A stretch of DNA of 64,000 bases from Sphingobacterium gobiense (lineage in GTDB: Bacteria; Bacteroidota; Bacteroidia; Sphingobacteriales; Sphingobacteriaceae): NCBI RefSeq assembly GCF_002980575.1, contig NZ_PVBS01000002.1:372001-436000 (forward strand), written 5' to 3'. The notes under the pieces were generated by a model. It was not told the DNA's origin and searched no databases. It saw nothing but the letters and a program-made list of their open reading frames with translations. This document shows positions 1 to 8,915 of this stretch, one piece after another. A program made the translations under genes and the position numbers. Positions within the stretch are counted from its first letter, which is position 1, and the number at the start of each line of letters is the position of its first letter.

Positions 1-2451
1 TTCATCTTTTTCGGAAGGTGCATTCACAAAATGAACAAAGCGTTTGCGTATATCAGGGTTATTAACCGCAACTTTCCATTCACATTGATAGGCGTCTACT
101 AATGCCTGCATCTCTTTTTCCCAGGTTTCCGCCATTCCAAGACTGTCTTCCACGACAACATTTCGAAGATAATCTACGCCTCCCTCCATTTTATTTAACC
201 AGGTGGCCGTACGTGTCAATGGATCGGCAGTGTGTATATAAAACATGAGGAACCGATCTAGATAGCGTATACAAGTTTCGCTATCGATATCACTCACCAG
301 GAGATGTGCATGTTGCGGTTTGCTGCCACCGTTGCCGCATACATACAAATTCCAGCCTTTTTCCGTCGCTATAATTCCAAAGTCCTTGCTTTGGGCTTCG
401 GCACATTCCCGGATACAACCGCTGACGGCGGATTTCAATTTGTGGGGAGATCGGATCCCACGATATCGTTCTTCGATCTGAATAGCAAAGGATACACTAT
501 CGTGAAGACCAAAACGACACCACGTACTTCCTACACAGCTTTTTACCGTGCGTAAAGCTTTTCCGTAGGCATGTCCACTTTCGAAACCAGCGGCAATTAA
601 CTCTTCCCATATAAAAGGAAGGTCATTGAGGTGAGCCCCAAACATATCGATGCGTTGTCCGCCGGTTATTTTGGTGTAAAGCCCATATTTCTTAGCAATT
701 TCTCCGATAGTGATCAGTTTTTCTGGCGTGATTTCGCCACCCGGTATGCGGGGTACAACAGAATAGGTTCCTCCCCGTTGTATATTGGCTAAAAAGCGGT
801 CATTGCTGTCTTGAGCCACATCATTTCCCTTTCCTAGTATCATCTCGTTCCAAAGACTTGCCAGCAGAGAAGAGACCAGTGGTTTGCAGACTTCACAACC
901 ATGTCCTGTTCCAAGATTGTCCAGCACGCTGTCGTAGGTTCTTAGATCATGAATCTTGATGAGATCAAATAGTTCTTGTCGACTGAAGTTGAAATGTTCA
1001 CATATAGTGTTGCGGATATATTTGCCCTGTTTCTTCATCGTATATGCTACCAGGTCTTTGATCATAGGGACACAACCACCACAACCAGAACCAGCTTTCG
1101 TACATTTCTTGATATCATCGGCATGCTCACACCCTTGCTGCGTAACCGCATCACATATTTGAGCCTTTGTAATGCCTTCGCAGCTACAGATCAGCGCTGT
1201 GTCGGGCAAAGTTTCCAGTCCTGTGCCGGCGGGTTTACTTTCACTTTGTTCTCCTAAAAGGAGTGTTTCGGGGTGTTCGGGTAGCGGCATATTGTTATTT
1301 ACAGTTTGTAATAACATATTGTAACTCGCTGCTTCACCTACCAAAATACCACCTAATAGCCTTTTGCCATCCGGACTGATATTGAGCCGTTTGTAAATAC
1401 CTTTGTTTTTGTCTTCCAGAAGAATGGTCCGGGCGTGAGGCTCTGTGATAAATGGATCTCCAAAACTAGCCACATCGACACCCATTAATTTTAGCTTTGT
1501 GCTCATGTCGAAGCCAGCGAAAAGCTTCTGTTCGCCAGAAATGGTTGTTGCAGCGACCTCCGCCATTTCGTATCCAGGGGCAACCAAGCCATATATCATC
1601 TCGTTATAAAGGGCGCATTCACCGATAGCGAAGGTGTGAGGGTCGGACGTACGCATGTTCTCATCGACTACGATTCCTCCGCGAGGTCCAATAGCTAGTC
1701 CCGCAGCTTTTGCTAACTCATCACGAGGTTTTATGCCTGCCGATATGATCAAGATATCGCTGTCCAATTGAGAGCCATCAGCGAATGCAAGCCCTGTTAT
1801 TTTATTTTCACCTAATATTTGGGTTGTGGATTTTTGCAGGAAGCAGGTCAATCCAAGTGCCTGTAACTTGTTTTGTAATATGCTACTGGCCATATCGTCA
1901 ATTTGTCTGGGCATTAGCCGTGGAGCAAATTCCACGACTGCTGATTCTTTGATGCCAAGATCTACGAGTGCTTTTGCAGCTTCCAAGCCTAATAATCCAC
2001 CGCCAATGACCGTGCCTTTATTTGCGGTCGAGGCATATGCTTTAATTTGGTCAAGGTCTTCGATCGTGCGATATAAAAATACCCCTTCTTTGTCGACGCC
2101 GGGAATTGGGGGGACAAAAGCAGCCGATCCAGTAGCGAGGATGAGGTAATCGTAATCTATCTGGATGTCTTTTTTTGAATGGATACATTTTTTTTCAACA
2201 TCAATGTGTACAATAGGGTCATTAAGGTATAAATCGATATTATTTTCTTCGTACCACTCATTTTTTGACAAAAATAAATCATCTAATGTCTTATTTCCGA
2301 AATAATCAGTGAGATGTACGCGGTCATAAGCCCGAATTGGTTCCTCACCGAATACTATTAACTTAAAATTTCTGCTTTTTGTTGTTAATTTTTCGCAAAA
2401 CTTATGGCTAACCATTCCATTTCCGATTACTACGACTTTTTTTGTGTTCAT
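1..2451 (-). CDS. nirB: Nitrite reductase [NAD(P)H] large subunit, C-terminus beyond window edge
   Basis: Assimilatory siroheme nitrite reductase, reducing nitrite to ammonium in the cytoplasm. I translated the reverse strand from an ATG at 2451 and the frame stays open to base 1, giving 817 residues. The family is usually about 830-850 residues, so only a short tail is missing. Visible domains are an N-terminal FAD/NAD(P)H pyridine-nucleotide oxidoreductase part (VVVIGNGM at the start, GGGLLGLEAA near residue 150), a BFD-type [2Fe-2S] domain (CSC at residues 422-424, SGCGGC near 457), a second BFD-like stretch (HGCEVCKP near 515), and the siroheme/[4Fe-4S] half with C-x5-C (SCVGSTWC near 638) and C-x3-C (GCIREC). 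It is divergent from cobA, which supplies siroheme precursor. nirD would be expected just outside the left edge. Confidence 0.95.
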   Translation of the reverse strand, partial: MNTKKVVVIGNGMVSHKFCEKLTTKSRNFKLIVFGEEPIRAYDRVHLTDYFGNKTLDDLFLSKNEWYEENNIDLYLNDPIVHIDVEKKCIHSKKDIQIDYDYLILATGSAAFVPPIPGVDKEGVFLYRTIEDLDQIKAYASTANKGTVIGGGLLGLEAAKALVDLGIKESAVVEFAPRLMPRQIDDMASSILQNKLQALGLTCFLQKSTTQILGENKITGLAFADGSQLDSDILIISAGIKPRDELAKAAGLAIGPRGGIVVDENMRTSDPHTFAIGECALYNEMIYGLVAPGYEMAEVAATTISGEQKLFAGFDMSTKLKLMGVDVASFGDPFITEPHARTILLEDKNKGIYKRLNISPDGKRLLGGILVGEAASYNMLLQTVNNNMPLPEHPETLLLGEQSESKPAGTGLETLPDTALICSCEGITKAQICDAVTQQGCEHADDIKKCTKAGSGCGGCVPMIKDLVAYTMKKQGKYIRNTICEHFNFSRQELFDLIKIHDLRTYDSVLDNLGTGHGCEVCKPLVSSLLASLWNEMILGKGNDVAQDSNDRFLANIQRGGTYSVVPRIPGGEITPEKLITIGEIAKKYGLYTKITGGQRIDMFGAHLNDLPFIWEELIAAGFESGHAYGKALRTVKSCVGSTWCRFGLHDSVSFAIQIEERYRGIRSPHKLKSAVSGCIRECAEAQSKDFGIIATEKGWNLYVCGNGGSKPQHAHLLVSDIDSETCIRYLDRFLMFYIHTADPLTRTATWLNKMEGGVDYLRNVVVEDSLGMAETWEKEMQALVDAYQCEWKVAVNNPDIRKRFVHFVNAPSEKDE

Positions 2452-2511
2452 TTTTCAGATTTTTATAGATAAAAAATGATTTTTCGTTATTTATTTCGCT
2501 AATTTATGTTT

Positions 2512-2521
2512 TTGATATCAA
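2512..2521. promoter_or_regulatory. 10-bp perfect palindrome in the nirB-cobA divergent promoter region
   Basis: TTGATATCAA reads the same on both strands and lies 61 bp upstream of the nirB start. Its half sites (TTGAT/ATCAA) are the FNR-type halves but with no spacer. It may be a regulator site or chance in AT-rich DNA. Confidence 0.3.
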
Positions 2522-2537
2522 TAAATGAAATATTTTA

Positions 2538-2551
2538 ATGATATATATCAT
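2538..2551. promoter_or_regulatory. Candidate CRP/FNR-family operator between nirB and cobA
   Basis: A 14-bp perfect palindrome, ATGATATATATCAT, contains TGAT-N4-ATCA, the core of CRP/FNR-family sites. It lies in the 149-bp divergent region between nirB and cobA and about 10 bp upstream of a good -7 element for cobA. Control of nitrite and siroheme genes by a nitrogen-oxide- or oxygen-responsive FNR-like protein is my inference. Confidence 0.45.
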
Positions 2552-2560
2552 ATTATTTTC

Positions 2561-2568
2561 TATTTTTG
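2561..2568 (+). promoter_or_regulatory. Predicted -7 promoter element of cobA
   Basis: TATTTTTG matches the Bacteroidota -7 consensus TAnnTTTG. No -33 TTG is seen at the usual spacing, which fits an activator-dependent promoter using the palindrome just upstream. The expected transcript start is near 2574, which favours the ATG at 2601 over the GTG at 2577. Confidence 0.45.
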
Positions 2569-2600
2569 ATTGATTTGTGGTAAATTTTAATGATTTATAT

Positions 2601-3362
2601 ATGATAAATAGGTTAAAATATCTAAAAATAGTTGGTTCTGGTCCGGGTGATCCAGAATTATTGACGATAAAAGCGTATAAAAGCATAAAAAATGCTGAGG
2701 TAATACTCTATGATAACCTTATTAATGAAGAAATACTCCATATTGCTTCAGAAAAATGTTTAAAAATATACGTAGGAAAACATCCGTACGGAAAATACAT
2801 GCCACAGGGCGATATAAATACATTAATCGCTTATTATTGTGAGCGTTTTTCCAGTGTAGTAAGGCTGAAAGGTGGTGATCCCTATGTTTTTGGTAGAGGT
2901 TTTGAAGAATGGTTAGTAGCGAAGACGTTGGGAGTAGATGTTGAGTATATTCCAGGAATCAGTAGTATGCAGGGAGCTGGGCTAAACGATATTCCGTTGA
3001 CTCACCGCGGTATTAGCGAAGGTGTGTGGGCGTTAACTGGAATGAAAACAGATGGTGACATGGCAGCTGATCTTTCACTAGCAGTCCATTGTAATTCTAC
3101 TGTTGTCATCTATATGGGGATGCGTAAATTAGCCGAAATTGCGCGGATATATCTGATGAATGGTAAAGGAGATAAGCCGGCAGCTATTATACAGCAAGTT
3201 TCCAGAGCAGATGAAAAGAAAGTGATATGTAAAGTTAAGGACCTTGTTAAAGTTAGTCAAGCAGCACGAATGTCACATCCAGCAATTATCGTGATAGGAG
3301 AAGTTGTCACTTTGCAACACGACCTGTTGTCCTTACTGCAGCCTGAACGAAATATTGTTTAA
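2601..3362 (+). CDS. cobA: Uroporphyrinogen-III C-methyltransferase (SUMT)
   Basis: Transfers two methyl groups from S-adenosylmethionine to uroporphyrinogen III to make precorrin-2, the siroheme precursor. Family motifs are present in order: VGSGPGDPELLT near the N-terminus, LYDNL, RLKGGDPYVFGRG, PGISS, DIPLTHRG and a TVVIYMGM segment. The 253-residue length is that of a stand-alone SUMT. There is no CysG-type dehydrogenase/ferrochelatase extension, so a separate Met8-like enzyme is needed elsewhere. I chose the ATG at 2601. An in-frame GTG at 2577 adds eight residues but sits almost on the predicted transcript start. The neighbouring divergent nirB needs siroheme, so the context fits. Confidence 0.93.
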   Translation: MINRLKYLKIVGSGPGDPELLTIKAYKSIKNAEVILYDNLINEEILHIASEKCLKIYVGKHPYGKYMPQGDINTLIAYYCERFSSVVRLKGGDPYVFGRGFEEWLVAKTLGVDVEYIPGISSMQGAGLNDIPLTHRGISEGVWALTGMKTDGDMAADLSLAVHCNSTVVIYMGMRKLAEIARIYLMNGKGDKPAAIIQQVSRADEKKVICKVKDLVKVSQAARMSHPAIIVIGEVVTLQHDLLSLLQPERNIV

Positions 3363-3459
3363 TCCGCTAACCGTTAATATGCTGTAAACACACTGCGTTA
3401 CGTTTTTTTGCATGGTTTTTGATCGTTTAAGCGTGGTTGATAATTATAAACAAAAAGAT

Positions 3460-3891
3460 ATGAGGAAAATATTGTTCATATGGCTTAGCATGTTGATTGG
3501 ATTTAGTGCTACAGCACAAAATAGCCAAAATATTGTTGGAAAGTGGAAAACCATAGACGATGAAACGGGAGAGGCGAAATCTATTGTGGAAGTTTTCCAA
3601 AAGGCAGATGGGAAATATTATGGAAAAATTAGCAAACTTCTCATCAAGCCAGAGAACGACAAATGTGTGCAGTGTAAAGATGATCGTAAAAACCAACCTC
3701 TATTAGGACTGGAGATTATTCGGGGAATAACAAAAAAAGGAGATGAATTTTCCGGTGGAACGATCACAGATCCCAAAAATGGTAAAACTTATAAATGTAG
3801 CATCACCAGAGAGGGTAATAAGCTTCTAGTGCGTGGTTATGTAGGATTTTCTTTAATTGGTCGAACACAGACCTGGCAACTGACAAACTGA
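3460..3891 (+). CDS. DUF2147 family exported protein
   Basis: A 143-residue secreted protein. The ATG at 3460 gives a clean signal peptide (MRKILFIWLSMLIGF, cleavage after ATAQ). The earlier in-frame ATG at 3412 would put 16 polar residues in front and is less likely. The mature part resembles DUF2147: an IVGKWKTIDD start, a KYYGKI strand, a CVQCKDD pair of cysteines, a GG.ITDP.NGKTY motif and a C-terminal LVRGYVGFSLIGRTQTW. Function is unknown. DUF2147 is predicted to be a lipocalin-like beta barrel and often sits in the periplasm or outer membrane. It lies 97 bp after cobA and may have its own promoter. Confidence 0.8.
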   Translation: MRKILFIWLSMLIGFSATAQNSQNIVGKWKTIDDETGEAKSIVEVFQKADGKYYGKISKLLIKPENDKCVQCKDDRKNQPLLGLEIIRGITKKGDEFSGGTITDPKNGKTYKCSITREGNKLLVRGYVGFSLIGRTQTWQLTN

Positions 3892-3949
3892 TAGCCTTTA
3901 CGGGTTGAGGAGAGCTGCGCTAATCCGCTTTACATGCGGTGCAAATATA

Positions 3950-3980
3950 TTGCATATAAAAATGGATTTATGTAAGTTTG
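3950..3980 (+). promoter_or_regulatory. Bacteroidota-type promoter of the permease gene
   Basis: TTG at 3950-3952 and TAAGTTTG at 3973-3980 are separated by 20 bp. This matches the -33 TTG and -7 TAnnTTTG arrangement of the Bacteroidota housekeeping sigma factor. The predicted transcript start is near 3986, just before the permease start codon. It is the best complete promoter seen in the window. Confidence 0.6.
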
Positions 3981-3996
3981 GACGAAATAACGCGCC

Positions 3997-5244
3997 ATGT
4001 CTGTTAATATGTCTTACCGTGAGAATGTTAAACTTGCCTTGCAATCTATTGTAAGTAATAAGTTGCGCACCTTTCTCACGGCGCTTATCATTGCCATAGG
4101 TATTATGGCGCTGATCGGTGTATTGACTTCGATAGACGCTATGCAAAGCTCGTTGACCAACTCCTTTTCCTCCATGGGCGCTAATTCCTTTAATATTCGT
4201 AATCGCGGGGTGAATGTTCGTATTGGAGATTCCGGAAGCCAAGCAAAAGTTTTTCCATCCATCACGTATCGGGATGCCCTAGCGTTCAAAGAACGCTTCG
4301 ATTATAAAGCTATTGTTTCGCTCAGCGCAAACGTTACGTGGGGGGCAACTGCTAAGTATATGGCAGAAAAAACCAATCCCAATATCGGGGTGATCGGGGT
4401 GGACGACAACTATCTACAGACATCGGGATACAAACTTTCGGACGGTCGTGATTTTACACCGCAGGATGTGGAAAATGCCAATAGTGTTGTAATTATCGGT
4501 GAGGAGGTTAAGAGCAAATTATTTAAGAATAAAAAGAGCCCAATAGGAGCATATATCACTATAGGAGGAGAGCGGTTTACCGTGGTGGGCGTACTGGAAA
4601 GCAAAGGTTCCAGCGCAGGCTTCGGATCAGATAAAACCTGTTTTATTCCCCTCTCGCGAAGCCGATCGATGATGGCGCAAGGAGATCCTTCTTTCGTCAT
4701 TACAGTAATGACTACAGATCCATATAAAATGGAGGGAGCAGAAGGGGAAGCCATTGCAACTTTTCGTAAAATCCGAGGATTGACAGCTAAACAAACTAAT
4801 GACTTTGAAATCGTTAAATCAGATGCCGTCGCACAGATACTGATGCAAAATCTTGCCTACGTGACCTTAGGAGCTGTTGTTATCGCCTTCATTACACTGG
4901 TTGGTGCTTCTATTGGCCTGATGAATATTATGCTTGTTTCAGTGACAGAGCGTACACGTGAAATAGGTGTGCGGAAGGCGATAGGAGCGACCCCCACCGT
5001 TATTAGAAAACAGTTCTTAATGGAGGCTATCGTTATTTGTGTATTGGGTGGCATTGTAGGTGTCGCAGTTGGTATTGTTATCGGTAACTTATTGGCACTA
5101 GCTTTGGGAGCAGATTTTATTATACCTTGGAAATGGATGGCTCTAGGTATGTCTGTTTGCGTTGGCGTAGGTATGTTGTCAGGTTATTATCCGGCGTCAA
5201 AGGCTTCCAAATTGGATCCCGTAGAAGCGCTACGTTACGAATAA
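3997..5244 (+). CDS. ABC transporter permease, MacB/FtsX type
   Basis: Inner-membrane permease of the MacB superfamily, 415 residues. The first membrane segment is at about residues 25-45 (LTALIIAIGIMALIGVL). A MacB-type periplasmic core follows (about 50-260). The FtsX domain has three further membrane segments (about 285-310, 340-365 and 375-400), with the family motif RTREIGVRKAIGA between them. It ends with the typical PASKASKLDPVEALRYE tail. The four-helix layout with a large extracytoplasmic domain is that of mechanotransmission ABC systems such as MacB and LolCE. No ATPase or periplasmic adaptor is adjacent, so the partner must be elsewhere and the substrate cannot be named. The start could also be the ATG at 4009. 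Confidence 0.85.
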   Translation: MSVNMSYRENVKLALQSIVSNKLRTFLTALIIAIGIMALIGVLTSIDAMQSSLTNSFSSMGANSFNIRNRGVNVRIGDSGSQAKVFPSITYRDALAFKERFDYKAIVSLSANVTWGATAKYMAEKTNPNIGVIGVDDNYLQTSGYKLSDGRDFTPQDVENANSVVIIGEEVKSKLFKNKKSPIGAYITIGGERFTVVGVLESKGSSAGFGSDKTCFIPLSRSRSMMAQGDPSFVITVMTTDPYKMEGAEGEAIATFRKIRGLTAKQTNDFEIVKSDAVAQILMQNLAYVTLGAVVIAFITLVGASIGLMNIMLVSVTERTREIGVRKAIGATPTVIRKQFLMEAIVICVLGGIVGVAVGIVIGNLLALALGADFIIPWKWMALGMSVCVGVGMLSGYYPASKASKLDPVEALRYE

Positions 5245-5318
5245 ATTGAGCAAACGATTCCATACTCCGTATTCGGAAATATACCCTTATCTTCGTGAAA
5301 GTTAAAGAGAGAATAAAG

Positions 5319-6515
5319 ATGTATAAAACTTTAAAACCGGCATTGGAAAAAGAGCTTGCAGCGATTAAAGAGGCAGGCCTATATAAAGAAGAGCGTATTA
5401 TAGTGACACCGCAGGGAGCGGATATCGAAGTCAGTACAGGACAGAAAGTCATTAATTTCTGTGCAAACAATTATTTGGGATTGTCTTCCCACCCAAAAGT
5501 AATAGAGGCGGCACAGAAAGCGATTGACCAATATGGTTATGGCATGTCATCCGTCCGCTTCATCTGTGGGACGCAAGATGTTCATAAAGAACTGGAACGT
5601 AAAATCTCCGAATTTTTGGGTACAGAAGATACCATTCTATATGCAGCGGCTTTCGATGCAAATGGTGGGGTTTTCGAGCCCTTACTTGGTGCTGAAGATG
5701 CCATTATATCCGACGAGCTTAACCATGCCTCTATTATAGATGGCGTACGTTTGTGTAAGGCGCAGCGCTTCCGATATAAAAACTGTGACATGGAAGACCT
5801 GGAAACCCAACTGAAAGCTGCTTCGGGAGCTCGTCATAAAATTATTGTAACCGATGGGGCTTTCTCCATGGATGGTTCGGTCGCACCATTGGATAAAATC
5901 TGTGATCTGGCAGACCAATATGAGGCTTTGGTGATGATTGATGAGTCGCACTGTTCGGGCTTCGTAGGGAAAACCGGCCGAGGAACGCACGAACTCTTCG
6001 ATGTGATAGATCGTGTAGATATTATCACGGGAACCCTTGGAAAGGCATTGGGTGGTGCTTCGGGAGGGTTCACTTCGGGGCGTAAGGAAATTGTTGATAT
6101 GTTGCGCCAGCGATCGCGTCCGTATTTGTTTTCGAACACGCTTGCGCCAGCTATTGCAGGAGCTTCTGTTGCGGTTTTAGATATGCTAAGCGAAACAACT
6201 GAACTTCGCGACAAACTCGAAAGCAACACGAAATATTTCCGCGAAAAAATGGTGGAAGCAGGTTTCGATATCAAGTCTGGCCTACATCCGATTGTTCCAG
6301 TGATGCTATATGACGCTAAGTTGGCACAGGAATTTGCAGCTAAAATGTTAGAGGAAGGCATTTACGTGATTGGTTTTTATTATCCGGTTGTTCCCCAGGG
6401 TAAAGCGAGAATCCGTGTGCAACTTTCGGCAGCCCATGATAGAGCGCATCTGGATAAAGCTATTGCTGCTTTTACGAAAGTAGGGAAAGAATTGGGAGTA
6501 ATCGTGAAAAAATAG
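5319..6515 (+). CDS. kbl: Glycine C-acetyltransferase (2-amino-3-ketobutyrate CoA ligase)
   Basis: PLP-dependent enzyme of the alpha-oxoamine synthase family, converting 2-amino-3-oxobutyrate plus CoA to glycine and acetyl-CoA in threonine catabolism. The ATG at 5319 gives 398 residues, the length of E. coli Kbl. Signatures are [14 protein letters not shown] near residue 50, DESHCSG, the PLP-lysine motif [10 protein letters not shown] with the lysine at residue 242, and the C-terminal ARIRVQLSA. An upstream GTG at 5295 is in frame but overlaps a likely -7 element (TATCTTCG, 5288-5295). No threonine dehydrogenase gene is adjacent. The related 8-amino-7-oxononanoate synthase is less likely, because length and motifs follow Kbl and no biotin genes are nearby. 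Confidence 0.92.
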   Translation: MYKTLKPALEKELAAIKEAGLYKEERIIVTPQGADIEVSTGQKVINFCANNYLGLSSHPKVIEAAQKAIDQYGYGMSSVRFICGTQDVHKELERKISEFLGTEDTILYAAAFDANGGVFEPLLGAEDAIISDELNHASIIDGVRLCKAQRFRYKNCDMEDLETQLKAASGARHKIIVTDGAFSMDGSVAPLDKICDLADQYEALVMIDESHCSGFVGKTGRGTHELFDVIDRVDIITGTLGKALGGASGGFTSGRKEIVDMLRQRSRPYLFSNTLAPAIAGASVAVLDMLSETTELRDKLESNTKYFREKMVEAGFDIKSGLHPIVPVMLYDAKLAQEFAAKMLEEGIYVIGFYYPVVPQGKARIRVQLSAAHDRAHLDKAIAAFTKVGKELGVIVKK

Positions 6516-6579
6516 ACGACTATTAAGGAGTAAAAAAGAGAGGCTAAATAGCTGTTAATAAAATAATAATCTAAAAAAT

Positions 6580-6624
6580 AAAAATTTGAGGTGCAAAATG
6601 GTTATCTTTGCACCTCAAATTTTT
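6580..6624. terminator. 18-bp perfect hairpin after kbl, overlapping the typA promoter
   Basis: Arms at 6580-6597 and 6607-6624 are perfect reverse complements with a 9-nt loop, and the right arm ends in a T run. It lies 64 bp after the kbl stop, so it can work as an intrinsic terminator. The right arm and loop also contain the predicted typA -7 element. Confidence 0.65.
6603..6610 (+). promoter_or_regulatory. Predicted -7 promoter element of typA
   Basis: TATCTTTG matches TAnnTTTG exactly and lies 35 bp before the typA ATG. No -33 TTG is found at the usual spacing. The element is inside the hairpin at 6580-6624. Confidence 0.45.
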
Positions 6625-6645
6625 TATATAATACATTATCGCTCA

Positions 6646-8451
6646 ATGCAAAACATCAGAAATATTGCGATCATCGCGCACGTTGACCACGGCAAAACAA
6701 CCCTCGTTGATAAAATCCTACATTATACGAATCAATTCAGGGATAACGAAAATATGGGAGAATTGATTTTGGACAACAATGACTTGGAACGTGAGCGGGG
6801 TATCACGATTGTGTCCAAAAACGTATCCGTAAAATATAAAGATACCAAAATCAACATCATCGATACGCCAGGTCACGCCGATTTCGGTGGAGAAGTGGAG
6901 CGTGTATTAAAAATGGCAGATGGGGTGGTATTGTTGGTGGACGCGTTTGAGGGTCCAATGCCACAAACTCGTTTCGTTACGGGAAAAGCACTGGCCTTAG
7001 GAATAAAACCCATCGTAGTGGTGAACAAGGTTGATAAAGAAAATTGTCGTCCGGATGAAGTCTACGAGCAGGTATTCGATTTATTCTTCAATTTAGGTGC
7101 GACTGAAGAACAGCTAGATTTCCCGGTATTATATGGTTCTTCTAAGCAAGGTTGGATGTCTACTGACTGGCAACAACCCACAACAGATTTCACAGAATTG
7201 CTCGACGCTATCGTTACGCATATACCGGCCCCGAAAGTGTCTGAAGGTACGTTGCAGATGCAGATTACGTCGTTAGACTACTCTACATTTGTTGGGCGTA
7301 TTGCTATCGGGCGTGTAGCACGTGGTGTCATCAAAGAAAATCAACCCGTTTCCTTAGTGAAACGTGACGGAAAAGTTGTGAAATCCCGCGTAAAAGAATT
7401 GCAAATATTTGAAGGTTTAGGACGAGCAAAGGTAGCGGAAGTAAAAGCTGGCGATATCTGTGCAGTAGTAGGTATAGAGGGCTTTGAAATCGGAGATACC
7501 ATAGCTGATTTTGAAAACCCGGAGCAATTGGAGGTTATTCACATCGACGAGCCAACAATGAACATGTTGTTCACGATCAATAACTCTCCGTTCTTTGGTA
7601 AAGAAGGTAAGTTTGTGACTTCTCGTCATATTCACGACCGTTTGCAGAAGGAATTGGAGAAAAACCTCGCGCTGCGTGTAGTTCCTACGGAATCCCCGGA
7701 TGCTTGGTTAGTTTACGGTCGTGGAATCCTACATTTGTCGGTATTGATCGAAACAATGCGTCGTGAAGGATACGAATTGCAAGTAGGTCAACCGCAAGTA
7801 ATTGTAAAAGAAATTGACGGGGTGAAATGTGAGCCGATCGAAGAGATGGTTGTTGATGTGCCGGCGGATGTGTCAGGAAAAGTGATCGAGCTGGTTACCC
7901 AGCGGAAGGGAGAACTACTCGTAATGGAAACAAAGGGAGAAATGCAGCATTTGGAATTTTCCATTCCATCGAGAGGTATCATCGGACTACGGAATAACGT
8001 CCTGACAGCTACAGCTGGTGAAGCGGTAATGGCGCATCGTTTGAAAGGATATGAACCTTGGAAAGGAACTATTCCGGGGCGTTTAGCGGGTGTATTAATT
8101 TCTTTGGATACCGGTACAACAACTGCGTATTCTATTGATAAGCTGCAAGACCGTGGACGTTTCTTTGTTGATCCGGGTGCAGATATTTACGAAGGACAGA
8201 TCTTGGGTGAACATATCCGTGATAATGACTTGACAATCAATGTTACAAAAGGAAAGCAGTTAACTAACATGCGTGCGTCAGGCTCGGATGATAATACACG
8301 AATTGCGCCAGCCATCAAGTTTTCGCTAGAAGAATGTATGGAATATATTCAAGCAGATGAGTATATCGAGGTGACACCACAATCCATTCGTTTGCGTAAG
8401 ATTTACCTTACAGAAAACGAAAGAAAGATAAACGCTAAGAAATTTCAATAG
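6646..8451 (+). CDS. typA: Ribosome-associated GTPase TypA/BipA
   Basis: Translational GTPase that binds the ribosome and supports growth at low temperature and under stress. The ATG at 6646 gives 601 residues, close to the usual 600-610; earlier in-frame starts add a non-conserved leader. The G domain has G1 AHVDHGKTT at residues 9-17, the switch region ERGITI, G3 DTPGHADF and G4 NKVDK. EF-G-like domains II, III and V follow. The BipA-specific C-terminal part carries [13 protein letters not shown] and the typical [12 protein letters not shown] and MRASGSDDN stretches. It appears to be a single-gene unit between the hairpin at 6580 and the terminator at 8481. Confidence 0.96.
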   Translation: MQNIRNIAIIAHVDHGKTTLVDKILHYTNQFRDNENMGELILDNNDLERERGITIVSKNVSVKYKDTKINIIDTPGHADFGGEVERVLKMADGVVLLVDAFEGPMPQTRFVTGKALALGIKPIVVVNKVDKENCRPDEVYEQVFDLFFNLGATEEQLDFPVLYGSSKQGWMSTDWQQPTTDFTELLDAIVTHIPAPKVSEGTLQMQITSLDYSTFVGRIAIGRVARGVIKENQPVSLVKRDGKVVKSRVKELQIFEGLGRAKVAEVKAGDICAVVGIEGFEIGDTIADFENPEQLEVIHIDEPTMNMLFTINNSPFFGKEGKFVTSRHIHDRLQKELEKNLALRVVPTESPDAWLVYGRGILHLSVLIETMRREGYELQVGQPQVIVKEIDGVKCEPIEEMVVDVPADVSGKVIELVTQRKGELLVMETKGEMQHLEFSIPSRGIIGLRNNVLTATAGEAVMAHRLKGYEPWKGTIPGRLAGVLISLDTGTTTAYSIDKLQDRGRFFVDPGADIYEGQILGEHIRDNDLTINVTKGKQLTNMRASGSDDNTRIAPAIKFSLEECMEYIQADEYIEVTPQSIRLRKIYLTENERKINAKKFQ

Positions 8452-8480
8452 ATTTTGATCGAAAGATTTGCTTATATTTT

Positions 8481-8506
8481 AAGAGACGCCGAGGCGTCTC
8501 TTTTTT
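8481..8506 (+). terminator. Rho-independent terminator of typA
   Basis: GC-rich stem AAGAGACGC at 8481-8489 pairs with 8494-8502 around a CGAG loop and is followed by a T run to 8506. It lies 30 bp after the typA stop. Confidence 0.85.
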
Positions 8507-8549
8507 GTTTTAATGCACGAACGGTTATTGCATTTTGTTATCTTTAGAC

Positions 8550-8888
8550 ATGGATAAGGATAATATAGAATGGTTTACGATAAGAAAACCTCGACAAGAC
8601 GGGAAAATTGAGAAAGCGGAGGTCGGCGGTAAAAAGCTTTGCATCATTTTATTGAACGGAAAGCTTTACGCTACGTCGAGCCGTTGCCCCCATGCAGGAG
8701 CCGACCTTAGTCTGGGGTGGTGTGAAGGTGAAAAATTAGTTTGTTCTTATCACCGACATCGATTTGATTTGCAAACCGGAAGGGGTGACGAGGGACAAGG
8801 AAATTATATCGACATATTTCCTGTAAAGGAAGAAAATAATCAATGGTACGTGGGTATTAAGAAGTCTTGGTGGAAGAGGTTGTTTTAA
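8550..8888 (+). CDS. Rieske [2Fe-2S] ferredoxin-like protein
   Basis: A small soluble Rieske protein of 112 residues. Both cluster-binding motifs are present: C46-P-H48 and C65-S-Y-H68, with a 16-residue gap between them, followed by RFDLQTG. There is no membrane anchor or oxygenase domain. It therefore resembles the small NirD-like or dioxygenase-ferredoxin type Rieske proteins that pass electrons to a partner. The ATG at 8550 is preferred to an in-frame TTG at 8535. A -7-like TATCTTTA at 8539-8546 sits three bases before the ATG, so the mRNA may be nearly leaderless. No partner gene is adjacent, and the role in this organism is unknown. Confidence 0.85.
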   Translation: MDKDNIEWFTIRKPRQDGKIEKAEVGGKKLCIILLNGKLYATSSRCPHAGADLSLGWCEGEKLVCSYHRHRFDLQTGRGDEGQGNYIDIFPVKEENNQWYVGIKKSWWKRLF

Positions 8889-8915
8889 TTCAAGGTTAAA
8901 ATTATATATTTTTAT

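Noticed and set aside
1826..2149. Plus-strand frame inside nirB, along with those at 304-555 and 976-1257
   Set aside because: All are shadows of the nirB coding strand, which matches nitrite reductase along its whole length.
2577..2600. GTG start for cobA
   Set aside because: It is about 3 bp from the predicted transcript start, and the added eight residues are not part of the conserved SUMT N-terminus.
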